A stretch of 64,000 nt of DNA from Clonostachys chloroleuca (Eukaryota > Ascomycota > Sordariomycetes > Hypocreales > Bionectriaceae): the NCBI GenBank assembly GCA_037952775.1, contig JBANAY010000003.1, positions 8,804,001 to 8,868,000 of the forward strand, given 5' to 3'. The notes beneath the pieces are model-generated. The model worked only from the letters and a program-made list of their open reading frames with translations. It was not told the origin of the DNA and searched no databases. The stretch's first letter is position 1. The number at the start of each line of letters is the position of its first letter. Shown piece after piece: positions 11,159-23,075 of this stretch. The position numbers and the translations under genes are program-made.

Positions 11159-12262
11159 ATTGAAGATCACTAAAAGTCTACCTAGGATAGGATCAGGTTT
11201 GGTTATGTTCTTCACGAGGTTTGTTGCCTCGGGAGAGGGTGTAGCCAAGTATCCCGGATATCGAGAAGTAGAGCAAAAACAATTATACTGGTCAAAGGAG
11301 GGCGTCGAATGGATAAAAAATTAAAAGCTAGGCAAGCGGGGTAAAGGAGCGGATGATTTGCGTCTGATGACCTTTGTGTTACAACAGAAGAGTGACAGTC
11401 TGTTGAGTTGCGGGTAGAGCACAGGCGGGGGGGGAGAGCGAAACTTTATAACATTGGGAGAAAAGGAATGGAAACAGACGCGATTCAAATAATTCACGAG
11501 ACGCGGACAGTCAAAACTTTATTAGACCTTTAGTCAAGCGCCTTCGAGGCAATCTGAGCCTTGTTTTGTCTGACATTTGATTCTTGCCCAACCGCGTGTG
11601 CATATAAGGCTGAGCGGTGGTCCGCGCGGACTGGGTAAGGCAACTCAACCACTCAGACATATTGTGTGCGTACTTTTCTATAGACGCACACCACTCGCGG
11701 TACACACACATATATTGGCCCTGGATGGCTGGGTGTCACCTCATATGCCAGTAAGACGCTTTTGAGTGGACCGAAGATAAAGAGATGTCATGAAGTGCAT
11801 ATAACAAGATCACAAAAGCAGGCAGCACCAGTCTATTCGCTCCCTTGAGCAATGTCTCAGTGGGAATGGCATATGATTTTGCTGTGACGAATACTACCGT
11901 ATCATTCAATTATATTCCAGCCTACTCGACGAAAGCAGTGATAGACATGTTGATGAAATAAATTGGACACCCCCTCCCTCCTTTCCCTCCTCTCTCTTCT
12001 TCATACTCCCTGTCCACATGTCTAAGACAAGGTGTTCGATCTATCCAATACAATCATTAACTACATGATACCGAAAAAGAAGAGGCAGGCGGTCAAGTCT
12101 AGAGCGAGGCTATGCTATACACCCGTATCTAACGGTAAAATAATGTCGGTGAAGTGACTTGGTATCGCATCATCTACATCTTTCCATTCTCGTCAAGTTC
12201 TTTGGAGGCGGAGCCGGAATTGAGTGGCTGCAGTGCTGCCCAAGCATTTGAATCACGAGCAT

Positions 12263-12290
12263 AGGGGAGAGGGGAGAGGGGAGAGGGAGG
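12263..12290. repeat. GGGGAGA purine repeat
   Basis: Three to four head-to-tail copies of a GGGGAGA-like unit form an all-purine stretch. This is a simple sequence repeat in noncoding DNA. Confidence 0.7.
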
Positions 12291-13554
12291 ATAAGCCAGG
12301 CCAAGAACTGCATCTCCGCAAGAGGCCACTCGCCAGCAATGAGTGTGCCTGCCCAAGAGGCAACCATGGGGAGCTTCTCGAAAAAAAAAAAACTGGTTAT
12401 TCGTTACGCCTTGCAGCGTGGCCCTTTCTCCATTAGAGTCTAGAAGAGAACAGCGTCGCACCGTGGCGTCATTGGCGGCCAATCAAGGAGCTCGGGGCTT
12501 GAGCATGGCTGTATCAGACATTGCTGATGGGTGTGCTGAACCCAATGTGCAATTCTAGAAAGTTGCGGTGAAAGTACATACATATCCTGAAGGATAAGGC
12601 AGCTGAGGGGGAGTTGCCCATCAGCAGAAAATGCAGGATTCAACCAAGAGCTGAGCCGCGAAGGAAAGGAGATAGAAGACGGGACATCGGCGGAATCTCT
12701 GTAGGCAAAAGCTAAAATTCGGCGTCTACTGACCAATAACTTAGTAGCCTCCAATGACATCTTGGGGCGTCCACCGAATAGTCTCAGAGTAATGTCTTAC
12801 GGCCGGTTCTTATAGCTTGTTGGTCCCCCCGCCCGTAATTATGCCCGCAATACTGAGTAGCTGAACCCTGCTCCCGGGACACCCCCATCGGTCCAGTCCG
12901 TCGATCTAGGCGTGGTCTTCCATGTGGCGCCTGTTGGGGGCTTGGGTTGATGTATCCAGTTAGTCCAGACAGGTCTCTTCGCCTCACAAGCCGAACAAAG
13001 TCGAGCCGCAACGCTCGCCATGATGTGCAGCTTTCACTCCCTGGCCTCCAGCTTAAGTCCGACCTTCTGTGCATCAAGTGCCGTGCTTCCAGCTCCTGCA
13101 GGCTACACAGCCCCGCTGCAAGCAGTCCTTGCAACGGTATCACAGGGAGTTGCCTGCAGGCCATGTAAGCAGGCCATCGGTCCCATTCAAGGCGGCCAAG
13201 CAGACCGTTTCTTTGTGCAGTCATTCATTGGCATTATCCTATGTAGTGACTAGGTCATGCATGCTATCAACGACCGGTGTAGCTGATGAATGATCCGACG
13301 ATAACACTCGTTAACCAGTCATAGGAGAGCATGCCCTGAGCAATTGAAAGATTAGATGAGGTCCCAGATAGGGCTGGATTCAATGTTCCAGTCGACAGAG
13401 CGAGCTACAAGCAGCACTGAGGTCCAATGCAATGCACCACCACCCCCTACTGCCGTCACTTTGGTGGAAGTCTCTGATCACCCCTCTTCCGTCAAGTATG
13501 ATACTTTTTCGTCAGATCATATGTCATTGCTCAAAATTCACGATGCTTCAATTC

Positions 13555-13583
13555 AAAAAAAAAAAAAAAAAAAAAAAAAAAAA
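13555..13583. repeat. A29 mononucleotide run
   Basis: Twenty-nine consecutive A residues lie in the gene-poor spacer. No retroelement coding sequence or target-site duplication is visible beside it, so it is recorded only as a simple repeat. Confidence 0.85.
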
Positions 13584-16053
13584 GCACTGCCCCTTTTCCC
13601 AAAGGCCGCACCCATGCCTCTCGTCTCATTGGGGGCCAAAGACCGTGCCGAACTGTCACATCCAATCCTTCTCGATGCTGCCCTCTCCCATTGACTACTT
13701 CCATAATAGGCTTCAGCTACTCGCGCCAGTGACCGCTGCTGCGCCCCAGGCTGGGTGAAGCTCGCTGCATTGGTTGGATCCCGATGGTGGTGTGCCTCCG
13801 GCATTAGTTTCATTGCCTGTTGGTCCTAGGTCAGGAAAACGGTCAATTAAAAGCATCAAAAGAAGTCATTTGGCCTCTTTCCATGACGGAAATCTTTCTC
13901 GTATTGGCTGGGGGAAGCACAGCCGCCACACTGATTCCCGACGCCTTTCGAAGGGCTTTTATCCGGTGGTGTCACAGACAACCATCATAGTTTGACGATC
14001 TCTCGCTCGGGCCCCCGAGAATTTGACCAGCTCCAATGACCGAGACTAGCTCCATGAGTAGAAGAGGTGAGACTATCTCGTACCTCGTGAACATTATGGT
14101 TGATCCATTAGGTCCGTCTGAACGTGCTATGTGATCAACTAGACTTGCGGCTCACTCTCGGTCTCGTTTCCAGAAGCTTGCAATCCCTATCAATCGTGTG
14201 TGCTGTGGAACATGAGTCACTCACCCCCTCTTACTGCATCCACGAAACGTTACCTTGCCTCCGCTGTTCCAGACCCCAACCCGAGATGCAGATTAAGGCT
14301 GAACAATCCATCTTTCGTCATTACCACAGTTGCGATTAGTGGCCAAACATCGGTCAAGCTCAGAAACGATCATCCCCAACAAAGTCCATTGCATGTGACA
14401 TCACTCCACCCGCTGAGAGTGACTTTAATGAGGTAGTAGTCTCATCGAGGCATCGGTAGACGCACCGTCCTTTCTTCAGGCCCCAGTATGAATCCTTAAT
14501 CAAACCCGGTAAAGTCTAGGGGGCTGGAAAGCCCATTCCCCTATTGTGATATTCGGGGATCCAAGAACGAAGACTGCAATCCGAACGACTTATTGTGGCC
14601 TATTTCAGGTGGCCTTCATAAGGATTTAATGTTGTTTCCATCTTTAATCTTGCTCTTGTCATCAAATCACCGCTCTATTATATGAACTCCATAGCGACAT
14701 CGAGGGTCTCCCGGACGCTCATGAGCCCAACCCTTCCAATTGGGATTTTTCATTGTTTTTTGGGCAATACAGGCTACACTTCTATAATCTAGTTGAATTT
14801 ACCTGCAATATTTGTTCAAGCATTCGGTTCTTCTTTGCACACGTTTTTCCCGCCTTACGCCAGTCCTCTGAGCCAACCGCGAGCCATTTTCCAATGTCGA
14901 CAATGATCCATGTTGGGAGGGTACAGGTAGGTGGATGAGCCTTTGGCGTTAGAAAGTCTCGCAGAGCCTTGTGCTTATTTGCCCCCTTTTCTTAGGATGC
15001 CGCTCATGATCTGCACACCGAAATCGAGAGCTAGTATCGATACGAGCCATTTGGATGAACACAACGACAGGAAACATGGCGTTCTGTTCCAAGCTACCGC
15101 CATAGTCCTTTCTCTCTACATGTAAACAAGCTTCCATGGAGTATGTATGTCTCCCGACAGAGACATAGCCATTTGTTAGCCGTTAGAAGTTCCACCGAGA
15201 ATGGAAGACATCGGAACGGAGAAACAATTAGTATCACATGTTACCGCAGGGTGTAGAAATATACCTGGTATTACTCAGAAGACGGATTTTACCAAATTCA
15301 AAGCTCAGTAGCGACAAAGTCCTCCATCTCGAGGAACCTCAAAGGGTTGTTAGTCTATTCAAAAAGACCATAGGGATGACAGAGGAGAGTAAATCCCAAG
15401 TCTTGTACATCCCATTTAGATGGCACAGAAGTGCTTGAGGATGATTCGCGATCCATCTATACCTATTGGACTGCGAGATACCGAGACGGGCTGTCAGCTA
15501 CAGGGCCATCCTGAGACAGTCTCAGCCTCACGAGCCCCCTTTCTAGCCCGGTTTACAAGCAAGTGCTCAAGTGCCATTCAATTGAGAGCAATCTGACTTG
15601 TAAGAGAGCCTCTATTCATACGAGCACGCAAGGGTAGTCATCATCGCGTATTGCTGACATCAGTTTTGTGCTGTTCCGGCTTTCACCAACGCGCTTACTC
15701 CTTGCTCTTGTCGCATATACTCGTTTTCTTGTCCCCCCAACACGCTCAAATAAGACATGTCTGAGACTATGGAACAGGCACAGTTCCAGTATTCTTTCCG
15801 TCTCCAGTCACAGACATACCCCTCCATTCCAGAACCTGTTGGTCCCCCTTGGACCCTGAGCCACTCCTCCCTTCTCTCATCGACCCAACACACGAGACAC
15901 GAGTCAACCCAAGCAAGGGAATCTACCAGAGAACCCATCACAACAATAACAACTATAACTGGGGGCAGTGTCTTTACAGACAGCGTCGCCCCAAGATTCG
16001 CTCTTCTTCCCCCTTCTACCCCTTTTAGCAGGTCACTCTTAGGTGCAAGCACA

Positions 16054-17184
16054 ATGTTCTCGCTAGGCTCCCTATTCCAGAGCCTCCCTCTGAAGCTCAC
16101 CGCAGAGCAGTGCGAGGGCCGCACATTCATCGTGACCGGAGCCAACTCGGGTCTCGGCCTGGCATGCTCCCAGCGCCTCGTCCAGCTGGGCGCCGCCCGC
16201 GTGGTCATGGCGGTGCGCAATCTCGACAGCGGCAAGGCGGCCAAGGAATCCATCGACGCGACCGTCGCCAACCACAAGTCCGCCATCCTCGTCTGGCACG
16301 TCGACTACGCCTCGCATGACAGCGTCAGGGACTTCGCGAAGAAGGTCGAGATCGAGCTCGACCGCGTCGACGGGCTGGTCGCCAATGCGGGCGTGAGCAT
16401 GCACCACTGGCAGGAGGTGGAGGGCCTCGAGTCGAACCTGACGGTCAACGTCGTCTCGAACATGCTGCTCCTCGTGCTGCTCCTCCCGTTCATGGAGAAG
16501 TGCGCCAAGAGGCTCAAGATCACCCCCACCGTTTCCGTCGTCGGGAGCATGAGCGGCTTCTACGCTCACGAGCCCCTCTTCAAGGCGGACATGCAAGATG
16601 TCTTCAATGATCTCAACGACCAGAAGAAGTGGGAGAGCACCATGGTGAGCCGGTACGTGCCAACTCTCATGACTGTAGATCCAAATGGTTGCTCCGCGCG
16701 CTGACTCGTTGCTGTCGATAAAGATATTCTGTTTCCAAGTTAATACTGCACTTCGCGGCCCGCGAGCTCGCCTTCCGCAAACCCGTGGACCACTCCAGGG
16801 TCATCATCAACGTTGTCAATCCTGGCCTCTGCAAGACCAACCTCTTGCGCGACGCAAGCGCTATGCTGCGCTTCAACCTCAGCATCGTGAAGCTCATTGC
16901 GGGCCGCAGCTCGGAAGAAGGCAGCCGGACTCTGCTTCACGGACTCGCCGCGGGCGAAGCAAGCCATGGAAAGTACCTATCCGAGTGCGAAATAAAGGAG
17001 TGAGTCGAGCGCACCCCTGTGAACTGGTGGACCATTTACTAATCATCTGGGAAACAGAGATTCTGTCCCCGACTGGATCAGGAGCGGCGAGGGCCCTACT
17101 TGGCAGACTGCGATCTGGGAACAGCTGGCTCAGAGGCTCGAGGAGATCCAGCCCGGGTGTGTTACTCAGGCCCTGAGTGTGTAG
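16054..17184 (+). CDS. Short-chain dehydrogenase/reductase, 333 aa
   Basis: Predicted exons are 16054-16652, 16724-16999 and 17058-17184. Both junctions are fixed by phase and by the catalytic motif: splicing at 16652/16724 creates YSVSK (Tyr201, Lys205). The Rossmann NAD(P) motif TGANSGLG is at 28-35 and VANAGVS follows, so this is a classical SDR of the retinol-dehydrogenase/WWOX-like style common in fungi. It would oxidise or reduce an alcohol/ketone with NAD(P)H; the substrate is unknown. The frame is open upstream to an ATG at 15757, which would add 99 low-complexity residues, but the SDR fold begins naturally at 16054. The gene converges on the UPF0145 gene, 264 bp away. Confidence 0.9.
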
Positions 17185-17448
17185 AAACACCTGGTGATGT
17201 CGAGAGCTGGGTCGCGACGAAGCATCTTCTTCTTCATTTTGTATAATGCTTGTTCCACTGTATGCTTCATTGTCAGAATTCGTGCAACTTGTTAAATTAT
17301 AACCTGTCCACTAATACTAATCCTATCGCCCACAAAACAAAATGGTATCTCAACGGCATTCTCCATAGAAAACTTTGCGATGAAAACATAGAAACCGAAT
17401 CATGCAGCCCAACCTCTCCCTAGCACAGACAACACACACCACACAAGC

Positions 17449-17978
17449 TTAGGTAGCCGTCTGCTCAAGCTGCGAAGCCACAGCAGGGGCTTCCGGGATT
17501 TTCTCAACAATGCAAGCGGTCCCGTAGGCACAGGTCTGCGCGAACCCGCCGAGGTCCGCGGCGTCGAAGCGCAGGCAGATGATGGCGTTGCCGCCGCGGG
17601 CCTTGCACTCGGCGACGCAGCGGGTGAGCGAGTCGTTGCGGCACGAGTAGAGCATGGAGGTGAACCACTGCAGCTCACCGCCCGCGAGGGACTTGAAGAC
17701 CATGCCCAGGCCGGCGGCGATGTTGCGGGAGCGGACGGTGAGACCGTAGACGGCCCCGAGCACACGGACGACACGGTATCCGGGCAGGTCCATCATAGTG
17801 GTGGTTACGATGCCTTCTGTCTCTGTAAACTACATGTACCTCAGTTAGCGACGCTCAGAATGGTGGACTGGGGGGGGGGGCGGGTTCTTTGATATGCGCA
17901 TACACAGTGAAGATCAGAGACGGAAGCGGGAACGTGAGCCGGCTCCTTGGGAGTGTCCTTGCTGGCAGTGCCGACCAT
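17449..17978 (-). CDS. UPF0145/YbjQ-family protein, 148 aa
   Basis: Predicted exons (minus strand) are 17978-17904 and 17820-17449. The intron 17903-17821 ends in an AG-AG doublet; only the distal AG keeps the frame. The protein shows the family's EGIVTTT..DLPGYRV entry, the LTVRSRN segment, a RGGNAIICLRFDA core and a CAYGTACIVE end. The YbjQ/UPF0145 family (old DUF74) is widespread in bacteria and fungi, forms small oligomeric beta-rich proteins and has no settled function. Family length is usually ~105-150 residues, so the protein looks complete. The intron carries an 11-12 G run on the plus strand near 17870-17880, which would be prone to sequencing error but lies outside the coding exons. 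Confidence 0.85.
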
Positions 17979-19623
17979 TGTGATTAGTGGCTAATACGGT
18001 GGTGTTTCAGTGGTATAATTAAGCAGATGGGATGTAACAGAGACCGAAGCAATGCGTGAATCGATGATGATGTCCATTTCGTGGAAAGACGCAGGAAGCC
18101 GAGTCTCCTTTATAGAATCCAGAACGTCCAGAAATCACCGCACCCCCATCACCACATATCACCATCACCGCCCGTCGTATGATCGTCATCGTCGTCAACT
18201 CGCCCTTCTTGTTAGCTGCCAGCGGTTCAGTCCGGGCAAAGACAGACGTATCCATCGTATCCGTCCGGAGCGAGCCTGTGGGTCTGCGGCATTAGGCGTC
18301 CATCCCCCCTGAAGGCCAACCACAGGCCCTGCTGCACCCTCCCTGTCGCCTGCCCAGCGGCCACTGTCACAGGCGAGTTCCCGGTGCCTGAAGAGGCCCA
18401 CGAAAACGCCTCGCGGTGATGGGATCTGCGTGCTGAGAACGAGGAAACCGAGTTACGCCGTCAGCTTTGTTGAGGCATCGGGCTCCGAACCTTACAGGGC
18501 TTGGACGTCAAGAAGGTGACGGGATATTTTCAGAGGCTCAAATGGCCGATCGGTGAACGCTGTAGAACAGGTGGTGACTGCGATGACGATGGCACCAAAT
18601 CATGGTCTGGTTCTACGAGCACAAGGCTGGGACGTGACGCCCAAGAGATGATGATCTGCTGCCCATCTTCACTGCCTACGTAAACAACACCTGTCCGTTC
18701 TATCCGAGTGCCGTGAGGCCGGCCTTGGGGAATTTTATCCAGAGGAGATAGAGTTGTGCTAGCAACCGGCTAGTTGACCATCCAACCATCCAAGCCATCA
18801 CACGGCCAGCTGTAGGGAGGGAGGAGCTTTGGCCTCTGAAGAGGGGCCAATAGCTTATTGCTACTGGCACAATTACGGAGTAGGCTTCGGCCGATCGCCT
18901 TGCAGGCTTGGCGCCATCTTGACTAGAGGAACGCTCCCTTGTGTCACCCAACACCATCAGACCCCGGGCACGTGCAGGCTGTGTTTGTGTCTTACCGTTG
19001 CTCATCAATAGTCATTATATGGAGAGGAAATATGTAAGATGGGATTGATCCGATATTTAGGACGGGAAAGGGTTATGAGGTGCGAAGACGTAGATAGCTT
19101 GCCGTTAGGCAATGGCTCGCACTATCATAGATGAAGGATCAATTCAAAGAGGTCTCGTCGGATGAGATGACTGATGCACAATCTAGTCAGGACACATAAA
19201 CATATGGCTACTGTCAGCCACAGTCTTATTCCTGCCTGCAAAAGGCCCTTATTCAACCACAGCGATGCACAGCCAAAGTCAGCACGAGGCATGTCGCGGT
19301 ATAGGGTAGGTCAGACCATGGCCTGGACCCTGGCTGCTGGTGCTATTTTTAGCTCCCGATTACGTGCTGTTGCGATCCTCTGCCCAGCTCTATTGAATCC
19401 CCAAAGGAGTGTCGCGCCGCCCTTCATTGAGGACAACCACCCATTGAGGACAACCACCCATTGAGACGCTGCCTCTAGTTCTTGCTGCCAAGAACACGAT
19501 GCTTGTTGTGTCTGCTGCGAGGTGATGCTTGTTTCGTGCCCTCCCTCCTGCTCCCCGACTCTCTCCCACAGCTGCACGCGACGCCAGCACCAAGAATAGG
19601 GCTGCCTCTGGCCATCCCGAAAC
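17979..19623. other. Divergent spacer upstream of dapB
   Basis: This 1.6 kb interval lies between the divergent UPF0145 and dapB starts. I see no supported coding region. Near the right end, bases 19423-19463 hold a short tandem repeat. Confidence 0.4.
19423..19463. repeat. 18-bp tandem repeat in dapB upstream region
   Basis: A unit reading CATTGAGGACAACCACC plus one base is present twice head to tail, followed by a partial third copy ending in CATTGAG. It lies about 160-200 bp before the dapB start. Confidence 0.75.
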
Positions 19624-22512
19624 ATGGCTCCCACCGACCCCAACACCGCCGAGAACCAGCCCCGCGACTCCTTGTCCTCCGTGTCGACCACCAGCATCGT
19701 ATTTGACCGTCTCCAGGAAGAAAACGAGAAGGCAGCTGCTAAGCGAAGAGCCAACCATGCAAACATGGCCACTGGAGGCTCATACAGGGACGTCGATCTC
19801 GCCGACCTCGACGATGAGGACCCCCTCAAACCTGAAGACGATCTCGAGACCCGCGCTTTCATCCCCCGCGAGGGGACAGATAATAATAATCGCGCCAAGG
19901 CGGAACCCCGAAAGTTCATGGACAAGGGCCTCCGTCGTGTCCTCATCATCGGCGTGTCCATCTTCACCATAGCTTGGCTCGTCGCCCTCGGCATCTTCGT
20001 CGCCAAGGGCTCCTACCACCATGACAGCGACACTGAGCACGACCCCAACGCAGACCACCGGGGCTCGGGCAAGGCCGTGACCCTCGACCAGGTCCTCACT
20101 GGATACTGGAGAGCCAGAGTTCACAGCATCAGCTGGATCGCCGACCCCGATGGCAAAGACGGCCTGCTCCTCGAGAAGGGCGTACCTGGCAAGGATTACC
20201 TTGTTGTGGAGGATGTGCGAGCTCGAGGATCAGGAAAAGAGTCGGCCGATGCGTATAGTGCTCGCGTGCTCATGAAAGACGCTAGATTCGACTACGATGG
20301 CCGCTCGTACGTGACCAGCGAGGCCGAACCCAGCCCCGACCTGAAGAAGGTCCTGCTGGGCGTCTACAAGGTCCACCACTGGCGACATTCCTATACCGCC
20401 ACCTACTTCATTCTAGACGTGGAAACTGGCAAGATCGAGCCACTTCTGCCCGAGGACGTCAACGCTAATATCATGCTGGCCACTTGGAGCCCTCAGAGCG
20501 ATGCCATTGCATTTACCAAGACGTCCGATAACAACCTCTACGTGCGCCCTCTTGACAACAAGAAGGAGATAGTCCAGGTCACATCAGACGGTGGTGTCGA
20601 GTGCTTCAATGGTGTACCTGACTGGGTCTACGAAGAAGAGGTTCTCTCAGGCCGTAGCGCGACCTGGTGGTCGGCTGACGGCCAGCACATCGCCTTCTTC
20701 CGCACCAACGAGACTGGAGTGCCCGAGTATCCCATCCAATACTTCGTCAGCCGGCCAAGCGGCACCCAACCTCCCAGCGACGAGGGCAGCTTCCCAGAGG
20801 AGGTCAAGATCAAATATCCCAAGGCCGGATCGCACAACCCCGTCGTCGAGCTGAGATTCTACGATGTGGCCAAGAACGAGGTGTTCAGCGTCGATTCTGG
20901 CGACCAGTTCCCTGACGATGACCGAATTATCAACAGCGTTGTCTGGGCCGGCAACAAAAAGGCCCTAATCAAGGAAACCAACCGCGTAAGCGACCATGTC
21001 AAAGTCGTGCTCTTCGATGCCGACACTCGTCAGTCTCGCACCGTGCGATCTTCAGATGTCAACGCCATCGACGGCGGCTGGTTTGAGATTTCCAAGCAGA
21101 TGACTTATGTCCCTGCCGACCCCAGCAAGGGACGCCCGCATGATGGCTACGTCGACTCCGTCATCCATGAGGGATACGACCATCTCGCCTACTTCACGCC
21201 TCTCGACAGCTCCAAGCCTATCATGCTCACATCTGGGCAGTGGGAGGTCGACGACGCCCCCTCAGCAGTCGATGTCGCCAACAACCTCGTCTACTTCGTC
21301 TCCACCAAGGAATCCTCCATCCAGCGCCACGTCTACTCGGTCAACCTGCTCGACGGTTCCAACCTCCAGGCACTGACCGACACTAAGGAGGAGGGCTACT
21401 ACTCAGCCTCCTTCTCCCACGGCGCCGGATACATGCTCCTCTCCTACAGCGGCCCCAAGACCCCGTCCCAGTCCGTCAAGTCCACCCCTTCCAACCCTAG
21501 CGCCTATTACAGCCTCCTCGAGGACAACTCCGCCCTGGCAGAGCGCGCCCGCAAGCACGAGCTCCCCATCCTCAAGTACGGCGTCCTCGACCTCGGCAAC
21601 GGCGTCAAGGTCAACTACGTCGAGCGCCGCCCCCCGCACTTCAACCCCAAGAAGCAGTACCCCGTCCTCTTCCACCAGTACTCTGGCCCCGGCTCCCAGC
21701 AGGTCAACAAACGCTTCACCGTCGACTTCCAGTCCTACGTCGCCTCCAGCCTCGGCTACGTCGTCATCACCGTCGACCCCCGCGGCACGGGATTCCTCGG
21801 TCGCGCCCACCGTGTCCCCGTCCGCAACCAGCTCGGCGTCCACGAGGCCGCCGACCACATCGCCGCCGCCCAGCACTTCTCCCGCCAGCCCCACGTCGAC
21901 GCCAACCGCGTCGCCATCTGGGGCTGGTCCTACGGCGGCTTTCAGACCCTCAAGACCCTCGAGCAGGACGCCGGCCAGACCTTCTCCTACGGCATGGCCG
22001 TCGCCCCCGTCGTCGACTGGAGCCTCTACGACAGCATCTACACCGAGCGCTACATGCGCCAGCCCAAGGACAACCGCGACGGGTACACCGCCTCCAGCGT
22101 CACAAACGCCACCGCCCTCGGCCGCAACGTCCGCTTCCTCCTCATGCACGGCGTCGCCGACGACAACGTCCACTTCCAGAACTCCCTAAGGCTCCTCGAC
22201 GCCCTCGACCTCGCCGGCGTCGAGAACTACGACGTCCACGTCTTCCCCGACAGCGACCACAGCATCTACTTCCACAACGCCAACCGTATCGTCTACGATA
22301 GTGAGTTTCTTCCTCCCCTTCTCCTCCCCTTCTCCTCCCCTTCTCCTCCCCTTCACCTCCTCCGCCGTAACGAAAACAAGACTAATGAGACCCTAGAGCT
22401 GAGCAACTGGCTTATCAACGCGTTCAACGGCGAGTGGCTCAAGATTGCTGACCCCAAGCCCTATGGCAAGCGAAAGCGGGCTGTTGTTGAGCAAGATGTA
22501 CCTCTGTCTTAG
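19624..22512 (+). CDS. dapB: Dipeptidyl aminopeptidase type IV, vacuolar, 930 aa
   Basis: This is an S9B serine peptidase that removes X-Pro/X-Ala dipeptides, the orthologue type of yeast Dap2 and Aspergillus DapB, located in the vacuolar membrane. Layout: a ~100-residue cytosolic tail, one transmembrane helix at about 104-127 (type II anchor), an eight-bladed propeller region, and a C-terminal alpha/beta hydrolase domain. The nucleophile is Ser769 in GWSYGG; Asp of VADDNVHF (846/847) and His879 of DSDHSIYF complete the triad. Exons are 19624-22300 and 22397-22512; splicing produces the expected YDKLSNWLI junction. The 96-nt intron has no in-frame stop and is a multiple of three, so an unspliced message would still be translated. 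A C6 run at 21630-21635 is intact in this gene. Confidence 0.95.
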   Translation: MAPTDPNTAENQPRDSLSSVSTTSIVFDRLQEENEKAAAKRRANHANMATGGSYRDVDLADLDDEDPLKPEDDLETRAFIPREGTDNNNRAKAEPRKFMDKGLRRVLIIGVSIFTIAWLVALGIFVAKGSYHHDSDTEHDPNADHRGSGKAVTLDQVLTGYWRARVHSISWIADPDGKDGLLLEKGVPGKDYLVVEDVRARGSGKESADAYSARVLMKDARFDYDGRSYVTSEAEPSPDLKKVLLGVYKVHHWRHSYTATYFILDVETGKIEPLLPEDVNANIMLATWSPQSDAIAFTKTSDNNLYVRPLDNKKEIVQVTSDGGVECFNGVPDWVYEEEVLSGRSATWWSADGQHIAFFRTNETGVPEYPIQYFVSRPSGTQPPSDEGSFPEEVKIKYPKAGSHNPVVELRFYDVAKNEVFSVDSGDQFPDDDRIINSVVWAGNKKALIKETNRVSDHVKVVLFDADTRQSRTVRSSDVNAIDGGWFEISKQMTYVPADPSKGRPHDGYVDSVIHEGYDHLAYFTPLDSSKPIMLTSGQWEVDDAPSAVDVANNLVYFVSTKESSIQRHVYSVNLLDGSNLQALTDTKEEGYYSASFSHGAGYMLLSYSGPKTPSQSVKSTPSNPSAYYSLLEDNSALAERARKHELPILKYGVLDLGNGVKVNYVERRPPHFNPKKQYPVLFHQYSGPGSQQVNKRFTVDFQSYVASSLGYVVITVDPRGTGFLGRAHRVPVRNQLGVHEAADHIAAAQHFSRQPHVDANRVAIWGWSYGGFQTLKTLEQDAGQTFSYGMAVAPVVDWSLYDSIYTERYMRQPKDNRDGYTASSVTNATALGRNVRFLLMHGVADDNVHFQNSLRLLDALDLAGVENYDVHVFPDSDHSIYFHNANRIVYDSEFLPPLLLPFSSPSPPLHLLRRNENKTNETLELSNWLINAFNGEWLKIADPKPYGKRKRAVVEQDVPLS
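22310..22364. repeat. CTTCTCCTCC decamer repeat inside dapB intron
   Basis: A roughly 10-bp pyrimidine unit is repeated about four to five times within the intron, between the donor at 22301 and the branch-site region. It forms an extended polypyrimidine tract. Confidence 0.7.
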
Positions 22513-23075
22513 ATTTTTGTTCTTACTTTTTCATGTAAAGTGTCCGATGGTGAAGACTCCTTGGCCCAGATGTCAGTCAAGAGATGGGAAACAAGGCACT
22601 ACTGGGAGTTGGGGCGTTTGGATATATCATTAAATGTGCCATCACTTTTCCGTTATTGCCTACTTTAAGATTTCAGAACGAAATATATTGTATTATCATA
22701 CACACATACGAAAAGAAACCGTCGTGAGAGCGACCATCTGTCCACCTCACCTGCTGCTCTTTTTCATCTAATTTACCGTGAAATAACGCACTCAGAATAG
22801 CCCGTGTAAAGAGACCGTTCCTGTCGACTGGAGCGAAAACAAAACCTCGAAATCCATAAGAATCCTGAAGAATAACATGTCCTCTTCCACCCGTTTTAAA
22901 GAGTAGATAACACAAAATACGATTACATCAATGACTTGATTCCTTGAAGCTCCTGGCCAAGTCCACCATTGTCGTTTCTCGAGATACTATATGCACCTCC
23001 GCCATCTCCTATATTACTGTGGCCGGACCATTGACCACTGTTTACTGGATACCAAGACCACCCGGGTGCCTGCGC
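22513..23075. other. Convergent 3' spacer dapB/CHC1
   Basis: This stretch should hold the 3' UTRs of the two converging genes. No coding region is seen. Confidence 0.5.

Larger units (their letters stand above)
11159..16053. other. 4.9 kb gene-poor spacer
   Basis: This is the divergent interval between the zinc-cluster-like gene and the SDR. Many frames of 60-146 codons occur, but none has a convincing start, composition or domain. It contains simple repeats: a G8 run (11427-11434), a pyrimidine tract (11969-12002), a purine repeat (12263-12290), A12 (12381-12392) and A29 (13555-13583). A long upstream regulatory region for the regulator gene is possible but not shown. Bases 15757-16053 are open in frame with the SDR. 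Confidence 0.4.

Noticed and set aside
12784..13224. 146-codon minus-strand frame
   Set aside because: Arg/Gly/Leu-rich, no ATG at its head and no motif; overlapping frames look equally good.
13555..13583. A29 run as the tail of a LINE or processed retrogene
   Set aside because: No reverse-transcriptase-like frame and no flanking target-site duplication are visible.
1600..17184. Secondary-metabolite cluster (P450, regulator and SDR nearby)
   Set aside because: There is no polyketide, peptide or terpene synthase or transporter in the window, and the genes are widely spaced and interrupted by HET genes.
21403..22173. 256-codon frame antisense to dapB
   Set aside because: A Val/Gly/Ala/Asp-rich shadow of the GC-rich peptidase exon with no domain.
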